Made by a program: the position numbers and the translations under genes. Of a stretch of DNA of 64,000 nucleotides, positions 34,960 to 46,275 are shown in pieces. Each line of letters begins with the position of its first letter. Position 1 is the stretch's first letter. The stretch is from Aphelidium insulamus (Eukaryota > Aphelidiomycota > Aphelidea > Aphelidiaceae). The stretch spans positions 1-64,000 of the forward strand of contig JAZDSV010000031.1 in assembly GCA_036784855.1 (NCBI GenBank), given 5' to 3'. Under the pieces are notes generated by a model. The model saw only the letters and a program-made list of their open reading frames with translations, did no database searches and was not told where the DNA came from.

Positions 34960-37900
34960 ATGTCCGTGTACAGCACGCGCGACTTTATCGGCAAGCCCGC
35001 GCCGCTCAACTATGTCGCCGGTCTGGGCCGCGGTGCCACCGGGGTATGTGCATGTGTATATATGTCATGCACACACACACAAAAGCTCACTCACACACCC
35101 TCGCAGTTCACCACCCGCTCCGACATTGGGCCGGCGCGTGAGGACGCCATGGAGGCGGGTGCCGCAGCAATGGCATCCGCTACGGGCGCCAACAACACCA
35201 CAGTCACTGCAGATGGCGCCGTGGTGGTGCTGGCAGACAGCCGCTTCGCCGACAACGAGAACGAGGAGGGGCTGCTGGGCACGGGGCCGTACGATGCCGA
35301 GGACCGTGAAGCGGACGCCATCTACGCCGCCATTGACAAGGCGATGGAGCAGCGGCGTGGCGGTAGGCGCCGTAACAAGCGGCCTCTCGATGGCAGTGTT
35401 GATGATGCCGCCGCTGACGATGACGGCGAGGGCGGCGGCAAGAAGCCCGTGGACAGCGTGCACCAGCAGTTTGCCGAGTTGAAGCGCGGCCTGTCGCAGC
35501 TGAGCGAGGCCGAGTGGGCCGCGCTGCCAGAGCCGGGGGATTTGCGCGCGGTGGGCCGCAAGATGCGCAAGGAGCGCGAGAAGGAGCGCGAACGGTACAC
35601 GGCCGCCCCCGACAGTGTTATTCTGGCGGCCCGTGCGCAGTTGCAGCATGTGGGCGTGCTGGATCCAGCATCTAATAATGGCACAGACACGCCGGCCAGT
35701 GGCACCCGCACCGTGGTCATGGGCGGCGCTGCGACACCTGTGGCCGACTTTAGGCAGATCAGCAAGGCGCGTGATGACTTGCTGCGTGTGCGTCTCGATC
35801 AAGCAGGCGGCGGTGGCGGCGGTGGAGATGCTTCCACCACTGGAACACCGGGCAGCAGCGGAACCGTTACAAGTGGCGGCAGCAGCACCGTGGACCCGAA
35901 AGGCTATCTGACCGCCATGAGCAGCATGGTGCTCAAGACGGACGCCGAAGTGGGCGACATCAAGAAGGCGCGCGAACTGCTTAAATCCGTCATAACCACG
36001 AACCCGCAGCACGCCCCCGGCTGGATCGCGGCCGCCCGGCTCGAGGAAATTGACGGCAAGCTGGGCCATGCACGCTCGCTGATTGCGCGCGGCTGCGAAG
36101 AGTGTCCCGGCAGCGAGGACGTGTGGCTGGAGGCGGCGCGGCTAAACACCACCGCCGACAACGCCAAGGTCATCCTGGCCAATGCCGTGCGCCACATTCC
36201 CACCTCGACCCGCGTGTGGCTCAAGGCCGCCGAGCTGGAATCGACCACGGCCGCCAAGAAGCGCGTCCTGCGCAAAGCCCTGGAGTACATTCCCAACTCG
36301 GTGCGGCTGTGGCGCGCTGCCGTCGACCTGGAACAGGACCAGGAGGACGCTCGGCTACTGCTGTCCCGCGCCGTCGAGTGTGTGCCGCTCGCCGTGGAGC
36401 TGTGGCTGGCCCTGGCCCGTCTGGAGACGTACGAGGCGGCACAGCGGGTGCTCAATCGGGCCCGTGCCGCCTGTCCCAGCAGCCACGAGGTGTGGGTGGC
36501 CGCTGCCAAATTGGCCGCAGCCGCTGGCGACGATAAAAAGTGCGATGTGGTGGTGGCGGGCGCGGTGCGTGCTCTTGGTCGCATTGGCGCCAACCTGTCG
36601 CGGGAACAGTGGCTGCGCGAGGCGGAAGAGTGTGAGCGGCAGGGCAGTGTGGCCGCCTGCCAGGCGATTGTCAGGCGCACCATCGGCCAGGACGTCGACC
36701 CGGAGGACCGCGAGCAGACGTGGCTGGCGGATGCGGACGCTCTGGCACAGCGCGGCTCCATACAGACGGCGCGCGCAGTGTACGTGCACGCGTTGAAAGA
36801 GTTTCTGCAACAGTCCGAGTCGCTGTGGCTGCAGGCGGCCTTCTTTGAGCGCGACCACGGCACCGGCGACTCCCTGCAGGAGCTGCTGCGCCGCGCCGTC
36901 CGCTACCACCCGCACTCGGAGACGCTGTGGCTGATGGGCGCCAAGGACCGGTGGTTGCGCGGTGATGTGGACGGTGCGCGGCAAGTGCTTGAAGAGGCGT
37001 TCAAGGCCAACGGCAACTCGGAGACCATCTGGCTGGCCGCCGTCAAGCTGGAGACGGAGACGGGCGAATACGCACGCGGCCAGCAGTTCCTCGCCAAGGC
37101 GCGCCAGGAAGCGTCCTCTCCCCGTGTCTGGGTCAAATCTGTCGCACTTGAGCGCAATCTGGGCCATGCGGATGCCGCCCGCGAGCTGGTACTAGAGGCG
37201 CTACAGCTCTACCCCACGCACGCCAAGCTGTGGATGATGCGCGGCCAGCTGGAGGAGGCTGCCGGCCAGGTGCAGCAGGCGCGCGACACCTACGCCGCCG
37301 CGCTGAAACAGTGTCCAAAATCCGAGCCGCTGTGGCTGCTTGCCGCGCGCCTCGAATACTCCAAAGGCGGCGGCCAGGCCACCAGGGCCCGCGCACTGCT
37401 GGACCGCGCCCGGCTCATCAACCCGCACTCACCCGCGCTCTGGCTGGAGACGGTGCGCATGGAACGCCGTGCTGGCAATGCCACACAGAGCCGGGTGCTG
37501 CTGGACCGCGCGCTACACGAGTGTCCCACTGCCGGCACACTGTGGGCCGAGGCCATATTCATGGAGCCGCGGCCGTCGGCGCGCAAGACCAAATCCGTGG
37601 ACGCTCTCAAACGCTGTGACAATGACGTGGCTGTGGTGACTGCGGTGGCGCGACTGTTCTGGCTGGAGCGGAATGTGGCCAAGGCGCGGTCGTGGTTTGG
37701 CCGCGCGCTGAAACTGTCACCAGACGCCGGCGACACCTGGGCGTGGTTGTACAAATTTGAACTGGAATATGGCAGTAGTAGCAGTGCTAATAACAGTGCC
37801 GATACGAGTGACTCCAGTCCGGCCAAGGTGATTGAGCGGTGTGTGGCTGCCGATCCGCATCACGGCGAGGTGTGGCAGCGGGTGGCAAAGGATCCGGCCA

Positions 37901-37992
37901 ACTGGCGCCTTGGCAACAAAGACATTCTGATTCTGACGGCGGCCGCTCTGGGCACCTCGGACGCTGATGTGGCGACCGAGAATGGCCGATAG
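34960..37992 (+). CDS. PRPF6: Pre-mRNA splicing factor PRP6 (U5 / tri-snRNP)
   Basis: Two exons (34960-35043, 35107-37992) give 989 residues. The N-terminal PRP1 domain reads DFIGKPAPLNYVAGLGRGAT then GFTTRSDIGPAR, continuous only after a 63-nt in-frame intron is removed; left in, it would add 21 foreign residues without a stop. From about residue 270 come some 18 HAT (half-TPR) helix pairs with the W-x-x-A-A pattern (VWLEAARLN, VWLKAAELE, LWLLAARLE). PRP6 bridges U5 and U4/U6 snRNPs. The Gly-rich and DDDGEGGG linkers are local. GC content and codon bias are high compared with neighbours, suggesting strong expression. Confidence 0.95.
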   Translation: MSVYSTRDFIGKPAPLNYVAGLGRGATGVCACVYMSCTHTQKLTHTPSQFTTRSDIGPAREDAMEAGAAAMASATGANNTTVTADGAVVVLADSRFADNENEEGLLGTGPYDAEDREADAIYAAIDKAMEQRRGGRRRNKRPLDGSVDDAAADDDGEGGGKKPVDSVHQQFAELKRGLSQLSEAEWAALPEPGDLRAVGRKMRKEREKERERYTAAPDSVILAARAQLQHVGVLDPASNNGTDTPASGTRTVVMGGAATPVADFRQISKARDDLLRVRLDQAGGGGGGGDASTTGTPGSSGTVTSGGSSTVDPKGYLTAMSSMVLKTDAEVGDIKKARELLKSVITTNPQHAPGWIAAARLEEIDGKLGHARSLIARGCEECPGSEDVWLEAARLNTTADNAKVILANAVRHIPTSTRVWLKAAELESTTAAKKRVLRKALEYIPNSVRLWRAAVDLEQDQEDARLLLSRAVECVPLAVELWLALARLETYEAAQRVLNRARAACPSSHEVWVAAAKLAAAAGDDKKCDVVVAGAVRALGRIGANLSREQWLREAEECERQGSVAACQAIVRRTIGQDVDPEDREQTWLADADALAQRGSIQTARAVYVHALKEFLQQSESLWLQAAFFERDHGTGDSLQELLRRAVRYHPHSETLWLMGAKDRWLRGDVDGARQVLEEAFKANGNSETIWLAAVKLETETGEYARGQQFLAKARQEASSPRVWVKSVALERNLGHADAARELVLEALQLYPTHAKLWMMRGQLEEAAGQVQQARDTYAAALKQCPKSEPLWLLAARLEYSKGGGQATRARALLDRARLINPHSPALWLETVRMERRAGNATQSRVLLDRALHECPTAGTLWAEAIFMEPRPSARKTKSVDALKRCDNDVAVVTAVARLFWLERNVAKARSWFGRALKLSPDAGDTWAWLYKFELEYGSSSSANNSADTSDSSPAKVIERCVAADPHHGEVWQRVAKDPANWRLGNKDILILTAAALGTSDADVATENGR

Positions 37993-38076
37993 CGTGGCAT
38001 ACATATCATTGTGCAATAGAGCACCATTATTTGATAATATTTGATATTTATTGACGACTATCTCTGTAACTTTCGA

Positions 38077-38710
38077 CTAATGGTTGTCGACTGCTGTTGG
38101 AGTGCCTCCGGGACACCCATTGTCGAGCGCCCAATGGAGCAGTTCACTTTGTTTGAAACAGGTTGCGACCTTAACAGTCTTCTCGTCCCACGGGCAGCCA
38201 TTTGCCCTTGCCCATTGCAGCATTATAATGTCACCATTAAAAGCTGCTTCGGAGCACACCGTTGCGTCCCACGGAAATTCCAATTGGCGCAAGAATCCCA
38301 ATCTATCCAAATCTCTGTAACTTGCTGCCACTTGGCAGCACTGTGTGCTCTTGGGACATCCATTGTTCGCCGCCCACTCCAGGACTGAAGTTTTTTTGAG
38401 CTTTGCTGCACTAATTCCAGTTCGCTCATCCCACGGACAGCCACACTGGCGTAAATACTGCAGCACGGCCAGATTGCCACCTTCTGCGGCATCTACGCGG
38501 CCGCATCTGAATCCTGGCGAGTTGATTGGGTGCTTCCAGGTCGGCATAGCTGCATCTGCATCCTGGCGCGTTTAGAATGTCTGACGAACCAGCTCCTGAC
38601 TTTCTTTGGCCATTATCGCTACATTTATGTAACTTAATTATTTCAATTGGAGCCGCCTCATAGAATACAATACTAAGCAACAATGCAACTCTGTGGATCC
38701 ATGATTTCAT
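38077..38710 (-). CDS. Short ankyrin-like protein, probably secreted
   Basis: The repeat part (minus, 38547-38077) has four diverged units of the GCPWD type: LAVLQYLRQCGCPWDERTGI, MLQWARANGCPWDEKT and two decayed ones. A separate upstream frame from the ATG at 38710 encodes a signal-peptide-like start (MKSWIHRVALLLSIVFYEAA). A GT-AG intron of about 80 nt joining SGAG to FRCGRVDAAEGG is possible and keeps the frame, but the junction is not certain. A relative at 46.3 kb also combines signal peptide and ankyrin-like units. It could be a real short secreted member or a shortened copy. No function assigned. Confidence 0.55.
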
Positions 38711-38880
38711 GCTCACAACATATCCGTTTCCTTGCGCGCATGTTCGTCAAAAGTTCTAGATAACAACCGCGGCTGGTCGCACTATGCTAACTGAATTCCA
38801 GTACCATATTTCGGACTGTAACTCATTGTCGGCATATATGTGAGACCTGGACGGCCAGATAGACAGCCGTTTTTTGCGTG

Positions 38881-40824
38881 ATGAGGGTGCCCGTGATAGG
38901 CCTGGAAGTGCACGCGCAGCTCCGCAGCCGCTTCAAGCTATTCTCGCGCAAGTTGTTGTCTACATTCTACTACTATTACTACTACTACAAAGTGCTATGC
39001 TCACCCATGTATGCAGTAGGCACGCGGCAAGGGTCCGCGGCTGAAGGTGGTGTCAATGCACACGTGGCCCCGCTGGATGCCGCACTCCCCGGCTCGCTGC
39101 CCGTACTGAACAGGCAGTGTGTCGCGGCGGCGGTTCGCACGTCTCTGGCACTGAACGCCAGTGTGCAGCCCGTTATGCGTTTCGACAGGAAGCACTACGC
39201 GTACCATGACCTCCCGGCCGGCTATCAGCTGACGCAGAAACACGCCCCGGTGGCGCTTGGTGGTCATGTCACGCTTCGGCGCGGTTGGGATAACTGCTGC
39301 TGGCACGGCGAGGGAGACCGTGTGGTGCGGCTGCAGCAGCTACAACTTGAACAAGATACTGGCAAGTCCATACTGATGGAGATGTCGGCACCTGCGGGCA
39401 GCGCACAGACTTCAGCCTCTTTGCCTCCCCGACAGCTCCTCATCGATTTGAATAGGAGTGGGGCGCCACTGCTGGAGATTGTCACCCGTCCGGAGATCGA
39501 GTCGGCGGATGAAGCGGTGCTAGTGGCACGACACATTGCCGATACTCTGCGCGCCATCGGCGTGTCGGACTGCTCATTCGACGACGGCTCCCTGCGTGTC
39601 GATGTCAATGTGTCGCTGCACGAGGTACTTCAACCGACTGCAGATACATCACTGTGTTCACTGGTGGTGCGCGGACGGCGGCTGGGTGCCGGCGTGCGCA
39701 CCGAACTGAAAAACATTCACAGCTTCAAGTTCATGCACCAGGCCATCACATACGAGCTGGACAGACAACAACAACAACAACAACGAATTCAGCGACAGAA
39801 TACCGCGGATTTGAAGCCGTCTACTCGCGGCTTCAATGCCGCCACCGGAGAAACGTATCACTTGCGGTGGAAGGAGGAGACGGCCGAGTACATGCTCTTC
39901 CCGGATCCCGATCTACCCGAGATCAGATTGCCGGCTGCGTTTGTGGACATGGCCAGACGCAGCTTGCCCGAATTGCCCGACGACCACCGTATGCGGCTCT
40001 ATGGTGACTACGGCGCAGATGGCGCTGGTGGCGGCGTCAGTCGCGATGCCATCAAACAGCTGGTGGAGCTGGGATTGTCACAGTTCTTTGAGGACACCGT
40101 CCGCGCACCGCGATCCTTCCGCTCAATGGACTCGGCAGTGGTTCCAACTGGCTGGCCGCGCAGTCCCAAGGATGCGGCAAACTGGCTGCTAAACACCGTG
40201 CCGGGAGAGTTGGCGGCGCATGGAATGCATGTGCGGGACCTGGTGGAAAGGCAGCCTCTAGTCACCGCCGCACAGCTGGCCTCACTGCTGGACGCAATCA
40301 GTGCGGGTCGAATTGCACACCACCAGGGCAAAGCCCAACTGGCTCGCTGGATATCACAGCGGTACATTTTAGTTATTTTCTATGGAGTTGTATGACACGT
40401 TTATAGTGCATCCAGTGGAGTGTCGATAAACGAGCCGCATCGCGAAACCATGGTTAATATACTGAGTCAAGGTGAAGAGCAGGGAGGAGGTGCGCATACC
40501 CGCAGCGGCACATCAGCACCAGTGTCCAGCGCCATACACGACCAGATACGAATGCTTCCCGCCACAGAATTGCTATCCGTTGCCAGGCAAATGTGCGCCG
40601 AGGACACTGCGGTGCAAAAGGCAATCAATGAGCTGCTGACACTCGGCGACAAGAAATTCAAGGCGCTCACGTTTATTACGGGCGCCGTAATGCGGCGGGT
40701 GAAGGGCCGCGCCAACCCGGATGATCTGCGGGCGGTAGTGGCAGAGTGTGCGCGGGAGCGGGGTGTTGCACAAACTACCATCGACAAGTGGGAGCGTAAA
40801 ACGAAAAAGTCATCTGATGGATAA
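38881..40824 (+). CDS. GATB: Glutamyl-tRNA(Gln) amidotransferase subunit B, mitochondrial
   Basis: Three exons (38881-38947, 39017-40361, 40407-40824) give 609 residues. GatB motifs are clear: PVIGLEVHAQLRSRFKLFS, then LPGSLPVLNRQCVAAAVRTS, FDRKHYAYHDLPAGYQLTQK, and QDTGKS. The C-terminal YqeY-type tail contains KALTFITGAVMRRVKGRANP. With GatA and GatC it converts Glu-tRNA(Gln) to Gln-tRNA(Gln) in mitochondria. Intron 1 begins GCAAGT; retaining it would insert a run of seven tyrosines with no stop. A CAA run codes for six glutamines near 39770. No long presequence precedes the conserved start, so the import signal is unclear. Confidence 0.93.
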
Positions 40825-40906
40825 TATATAGAGCATGAGAAGATTTTTATACTACATCTGGAATATGCAGTGCAAACGCTAAAAATGTTGTTGTAATGAA
40901 ATCATA

Positions 40907-43900
40907 CTATCTGCAGGTATCTAGCAGTCTGCGTAGCAACCGTGTGCCATAGTTATTCTGGAATGTAAAGTCCACAATTGCTTCGTGGTCCCGGCACACA
41001 TCGCACTCTGATTGCGTGGCAATATAGGCGTCCCCGTTGCCCTCTTTCGAACTATCGCTATTAGTGGCGGCATCTGTTGGCGCCACATGCACGCTGTTAT
41101 ACAAATCCAAGACTTGTTTAGGTGGAAGACGATAGTGGTGAATGATTGCCTCGGCCGGCTTCAAGTAGTGATTTGCAACTGTCCACGGCCGCTGCTGCAC
41201 AATCAGCGTGCCTTCGGCCTTCCACTGTCCACTGTCCCACAGTTCAGTGTCTTCGTCCGCCTCCTCTGCCGCCGATTCTGCAGGTATCTGCGACGACCCT
41301 GCATCACCGCTGGCATCATCGTTACTGTCGCCGATACCGCTACTGTCACCAGCGTCTTCCTCAGTTTTGCTGGACGCAGCTTCCAGCACGGCAAAGAAAT
41401 CCAGTTCGCCCCCGTCGCCCTCCTCCGTGGGTCCCCCACCGCCGTCATAGCCACCATTACCTCCATTGCCGTCAGCGCCGTCCGCCATTCCTCCCAACGA
41501 GTCAATGGCCGTCACCAGGTTGCCGCCGACACGTTGCGCGAACGGTAGCGGTATGCACTTGCGGAATGCAAAGTGGCGGATCAAGTTTCGCGGGTGAAAG
41601 TAATTTAGAGCAGTCGCAGCCACTCCGTCCACATTGCGCAATGTCCCGTCCTTCTTCAGTGGGGCCGCACGCACTGGAAGGTCGGCGATATCGGGAATTG
41701 GTATATCCTGATGGGGCTGCTGTTGTCCTTGTGTGTGGGGATTGCCCCGACGATGCATCAGTGCCTCCATGTCCTCCAGCGCGAGCAGCCGGCCGCAGCC
41801 CTTTTCCAGCTCATGGGCCAGCTCCAGCATGGTCACCGCGGGAAAGTGAATGCGCATGATGTAGGTGATTATCGGGTCCACCAGAAATTTGGACCGCACA
41901 GTGGGCGGGTTTACGGCGTTTTCGCGCACTGCCGCGTAGAACGGGTAAGGCAAAATGCGGTTGCCATGGTTTCCGTCGTTGTCAGCGCCACCTGTCAGGC
42001 AACTGAAATCGTGCGCGGAGAGATTGAACGATGAGAACTGATCTTGCGGTGGGACCGACGACTTTGTCGGCAGATTGCGACACTGCTGGAAGGAGGTGGC
42101 TGGAGATGTGGTTGCACCCCATAGTGACATCCTGGCCACCTCATCCACACACTTTGGCCACTCGAGCACATAGTGGCTCTTGCCGCCATGCCTCGCCGAC
42201 TTTGACTTTGATTTGGCGGTGGCAGATGTTTTAACAGTCAGCTGCGTAAACGACGGCTCCTCCACCGACTCGTACTTGATGGATGATGATCGTCCGTGCC
42301 GCTGGAGTGCGAGCGGTTTGCACTGCGAACAAAAGAAGACACTGGCGAACCCGATACCGGGAAACAGTGTCGGCCGCGCCACCAACGGCTGCCCCCAGTA
42401 CTTTTGTATGGCGTCGTGGGCCAATTGGAACCAGTCCAATTGTATTGCGGGTGCTGCAGCTGCCGGCGAGGCTGCTTGTTGTAGTTTGCGGCTGCTTGCT
42501 GTCCTCCTCGGCACCAAGTACTCGTCAATGTCCACGAATGCCGTCCAGCGGTACCAGCCGACGGTGCGCAACATGCAGTCCTGTATCGCCGCCACCTGGC
42601 CGTAGTAGTGCAAGGCGAAATCCCACGGCACACGCAGCCACTTGTGAGAGCGTCTGCCAGGCGGCACCGGCACTGGTTTAACACGCGCCAGCCCCAGTCG
42701 ACTACCCAGCGGCTGCAACCACCAGCCCCATCTTGTGCGCTGTCGATGTGTCACACGCTGCACCGCCCACTCCCAGCGCACTCGCTGCTCAACGCTCTGT
42801 CGCCACCAATCATCCACGTCGGCACGGAGCTGTTCCGTTGTAAGCGCACCATCGAGTTCCTGCTCACCGCCGCTCGCATTCACACTGTCCACACGAGCAT
42901 TGTACCGATCGATCCGAATGCGCAGTCCATGCCGCTGCACGGCCGCATCATCCGTGAACGGCAGCACCCAGCCCCGCATGGCCACCACCACATCGTAGTC
43001 GTCCAGATGTGACGCCGCTGGCTGCGACAGTCCCGCCGGCGTGAATGAGCGTCGGAATGACTGACCGTGGCCATGTTTGGTGTCTCGATATCCTTGCAGC
43101 ACCTGGTTGTAACTGGTCGCCGAGGCCGGAATGCTGTGGTTGTACAGGTAAATGGTGGATGTGCCCATCAGTCTCTGATACTCGATCCAGGTCCGCATTG
43201 ACGCCGCGTAACCGTCGCCACGCAATGGCGGCACGCACACTGCAATCTTGCCCTGGTCACCCGCGGGGTGCACTTCTGGTTCTGTGTGTTCAGCTTCACC
43301 CGCAAAAGTCTACTTGCAGTCAGTGATGTTCAATAGTGTTACATCCAAGACAATACACTGTGATAAACTATACGTACCGAGTTGCCGGTACCAATGTCGG
43401 TCACGTATGGAAAGAGAAACTGATCCCACGTGACAGACTTGTCGGCGATATTGCCCAACGGGGCGTCCGGATGGTTGGGCATGAACTCTACGGGGATCCA
43501 GCGCTCCTCAAAGTACTCGGCTGTGGCGGCCGTAGTCGCCGTGCGCGCCAAGTACCGTGACGCCGACCGACTGGGCACGAATGTAATGAATGTGTCTTCG
43601 AGCTGTGCCGCGGCGCCGGCCGAGTCGTCGCTACTCGGGCGGCCGCTGAACATGGTCTTGTGCGCCGCGTACTGCACTGGGCAAGTGATGTATGCGGCGC
43701 TGTACGTGGTGCCATGTCCCTCGGGCAAGATGCGCACCGAGGCACGGTGTCGGTACACAATTCCCATTCTGGGTGCGGTGTTCTCGTCATCGGCGCCCGC
43801 ATCATCATCTTCACCATCTGTGGCGCTGCCCTTCTTGCGACGACGATGGTGATAGGCAGACTTCTTGCGTGGTGGCGCCGGTGGTGGTCTGCGCAGGCGA

Positions 43901-45208
43901 CCCACCAAACACTCGAGAGCATTGGCGCGCAGCCACCAGGTGTACGCGGTGCGTTGATGAATGCGCACCGCCGCCACTGTCAGAATCTTGGGCGCCTTGT
44001 CCATGAGCAGTGGTCGGGTGTCGTAGTATGCGGTGCTGATGAACACTGGTGTGTCCTCTGCCGGCTTCGTCGACGGCAGATCCAGAGGCACCATTGTCAC
44101 GGGGTCGGCTGCCTCGCGGTACTCGTCGATTAGTTTCTGCGAGACCTCGGCCGCGCTCAGACGGTACTTTGCGCGGTCCAGCTTGGTCAGAGGCGGTGGA
44201 GTTATGATAATCTGCAAGTAAAGGTGAGTGGTGTGGTTTTCTGCAATGGGCATGTGGACACACCGTGGAATTGTCCGCCACCTCCTCCACAGTCATCTCA
44301 AACTGGTCGCCGTCAGCCTCTGCATCGGCCTCCCCGATACTCAAGCTTTCCACACCGTCTGCCACTATGTTGTCCTCCACTTTGTCCTCTGCCGTTTCAA
44401 AATCTTCCTGTCCCATAGCCTGTTCCCCATCAACTTGTTCCTCGGTTTCCTCTTCATCGTCGACACCTTCACCTTCCCCATGATCTTGTTCACCTTGGCT
44501 GTTATCGCCTTCTGCAGATACTTCTTCTTCTGTCTCCATATCCGCACTGTCTATCTCGGCATCACTGGCATCGATACCGTATTCCTCGGCGTTATCGTCT
44601 ACTTGATCTTTATCTTGACCACGGTTCTCATCTTCGGCACTTTGTCCGCTTTCGTCTACATCCCCTTCAATTATATCCACTTTTACCGAGCCCGCGCCAG
44701 TATCAACCTCGCCACCGCCGTTGCCATAATTATCAGCGCTGTCACTATTGCCAGCGGTTATCCCCATTGCCTCCGCCTCCAACCCATCGCCTCCACCAAC
44801 ATCAGCAGCAGCAGCATCCACTTGCAGCAGAGACGTTGGCGGTGTATCCAATTGCAGCAGAGGCAACGCGTCCGTATAATCAGTGAACAGGTGCTGCTGT
44901 GCATCGGTGTCTGGCACAGCCACGACAGCATCGGGACCTCTATGAAAGTCGCTGCCGTCAGCCACACCGTGGCGCTGCCGATGCCACTCCACAGCTTGTT
45001 CCACGGCACGGCTGTCCACTATATCGGGCACTACATCGGGCGCTATATCCGTGGTGGTGACGGCAGTATCATCAACTACTTTAAGCGCGGCCGAGTTCTG
45101 CCGGCTGATGGCCGCAAGATATGGCGACAGATGGAGCAGCGCGTAGGCGGCCATGGCACCCGTGAACAGTGCCACGCGCAACAGACGCGTCCGCTGATAC
45201 ACCCCCAT
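40907..45208 (-). CDS. Type II membrane glycosyltransferase family 92 (DUF23)
   Basis: Three exons (45208-44264, 44211-43378, 43309-40907) give 1,393 residues. A short cytosolic start and signal-anchor (LLRVALFTGAMAAYALLHLS) are followed by a very acidic stem of about 280 residues (EEEVSAEGDNSQGEQDHGEG). The transferase part begins near 600: IAVCVPPLRGDGY, WIEYQRLMGTSTIYLYNHS, HYYGQVAAIQDCMLR, and the metal-binding FVDIDEYLVPR near residue 850. These are GT92 signatures. Animal GT92 members add beta-galactose to core fucose in the Golgi; the acceptor here is unknown. A second acidic insert lies near the C-terminus. The extra N-terminal region (about 315-590) is unassigned. Confidence 0.85.
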
Positions 45209-45349
45209 GTGCCTGTGTGCGTGTATAGTGCGTCTACAGAATGCGAATAGTGGATGGCAAGCAGCTACGGCGACAAATAGCGTGTTGCATGGCTCCCCGG
45301 TGCCGCGGTGGTGTTGCCAACCTTACTATATATATCCGCTCTGGCTTCA

Positions 45350-46072
45350 ATGACCAGCAGCGAGGGTCTGGTGACGGACGCGTGCGCCGCGCTGCCACAC
45401 GCCCACCGCTGGACGGGACTGGAGCGCGTGCTGCTCACCACCAACGGCAGCCTGCAGCACACCGTCAGCGCCTACTGCAACCGGCCCGTCCTCGTCACCA
45501 TATGCCGCAATGTGCGCCGCGCAACACGCGCCACGCCACTACCGCCACCCACGGACCATCCGTTATACCACGCTGAAAACAAGGACAAGGAGGACAAGGT
45601 ATCGGTGTTTGAGCGGTGCATATTGCTGCACGTGGCGGCGCATTCCACTGGGGGAGATGTCCACAATGTTGATGACACCGTGTTTGGCATTGCCTGCTCC
45701 GTGGTCACCATTGCCGACGCGCGTTTCCTGCCCTACTTTGACGGCCCGCATGCCGCCACTGGGCTGGGACAGCTGTTTCGACAGCACCAGCTGCAGCCCA
45801 CGTTCCAGCTGCGGCACACGGGGCGCGGCTGGCCTGAGGGAACTGACAACGGTAATGGCGTGGATATCGACACCGCCGGACATACAGTGGTGCTTATGCA
45901 AAAGCTGATGGACCCCAGGTCGGAGCGCTGGCTGGCGCGCAATGGCCGCCAGTCGGTGTGGCGCGAGTACGAGCTGGAGGCGGCCGCTGGGGGAATCAGG
46001 TGCCGCATCCTGGAGGTACTCAATGTGGACATGCTGCGCCGCATAGCCGCTGACGACCTATGTGCTAGCTGA
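45350..46072 (+). CDS. Unassigned protein, possibly chorismate-lyase-like fold
   Basis: Single exon, 240 residues from the first in-frame ATG (45350). LERVLLTTNGSLQHTVSAYC and the later HTVVLMQKLMD and WREYELEAAAGG with IRCRILEVLNVDML recall the order of strands in the DUF98/chorismate pyruvate-lyase fold, where the first motif opens the domain. The match is weak and no catalytic residues can be checked, so this is only a suggestion. No signal peptide or membrane helix. It is divergent from the GT92 gene, with 141 bp between starts; an ACTATATATAT box lies about 20 bp upstream of the ATG. Confidence 0.6.
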   Translation: MTSSEGLVTDACAALPHAHRWTGLERVLLTTNGSLQHTVSAYCNRPVLVTICRNVRRATRATPLPPPTDHPLYHAENKDKEDKVSVFERCILLHVAAHSTGGDVHNVDDTVFGIACSVVTIADARFLPYFDGPHAATGLGQLFRQHQLQPTFQLRHTGRGWPEGTDNGNGVDIDTAGHTVVLMQKLMDPRSERWLARNGRQSVWREYELEAAAGGIRCRILEVLNVDMLRRIAADDLCAS

Positions 46073-46275
46073 GAGCATTGAATGGATCTTCTGCTGTTAT
46101 GCATTCACCTCTATTATGTATTGAGGGCGGGGGGGAGATAAAGTATAGTCAAGTCAAGCCAGGACTACGTGCCTGGTTCCTTCGCTACTTCGTCAACCAT
46201 CTGCGGAGTTTGTTCCAAGTGGTCTTGCGTCGGAATTCAGGCGGGATTACAGGCTTTCGCATCCACTTCTGTAGC

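Noticed and set aside
35065-36069. 334-residue minus-strand frame
   Set aside because: Antisense of PRP6, explained by its high GC content.
44228-45250. 340-residue hydrophobic plus-strand frame that looks like a multi-pass membrane protein
   Set aside because: It is the antisense of the acidic GT92 stem; Glu/Asp codons read in reverse give Leu/Phe/Ile/Val-rich peptides. The sense gene has a clear family match and intact splices.
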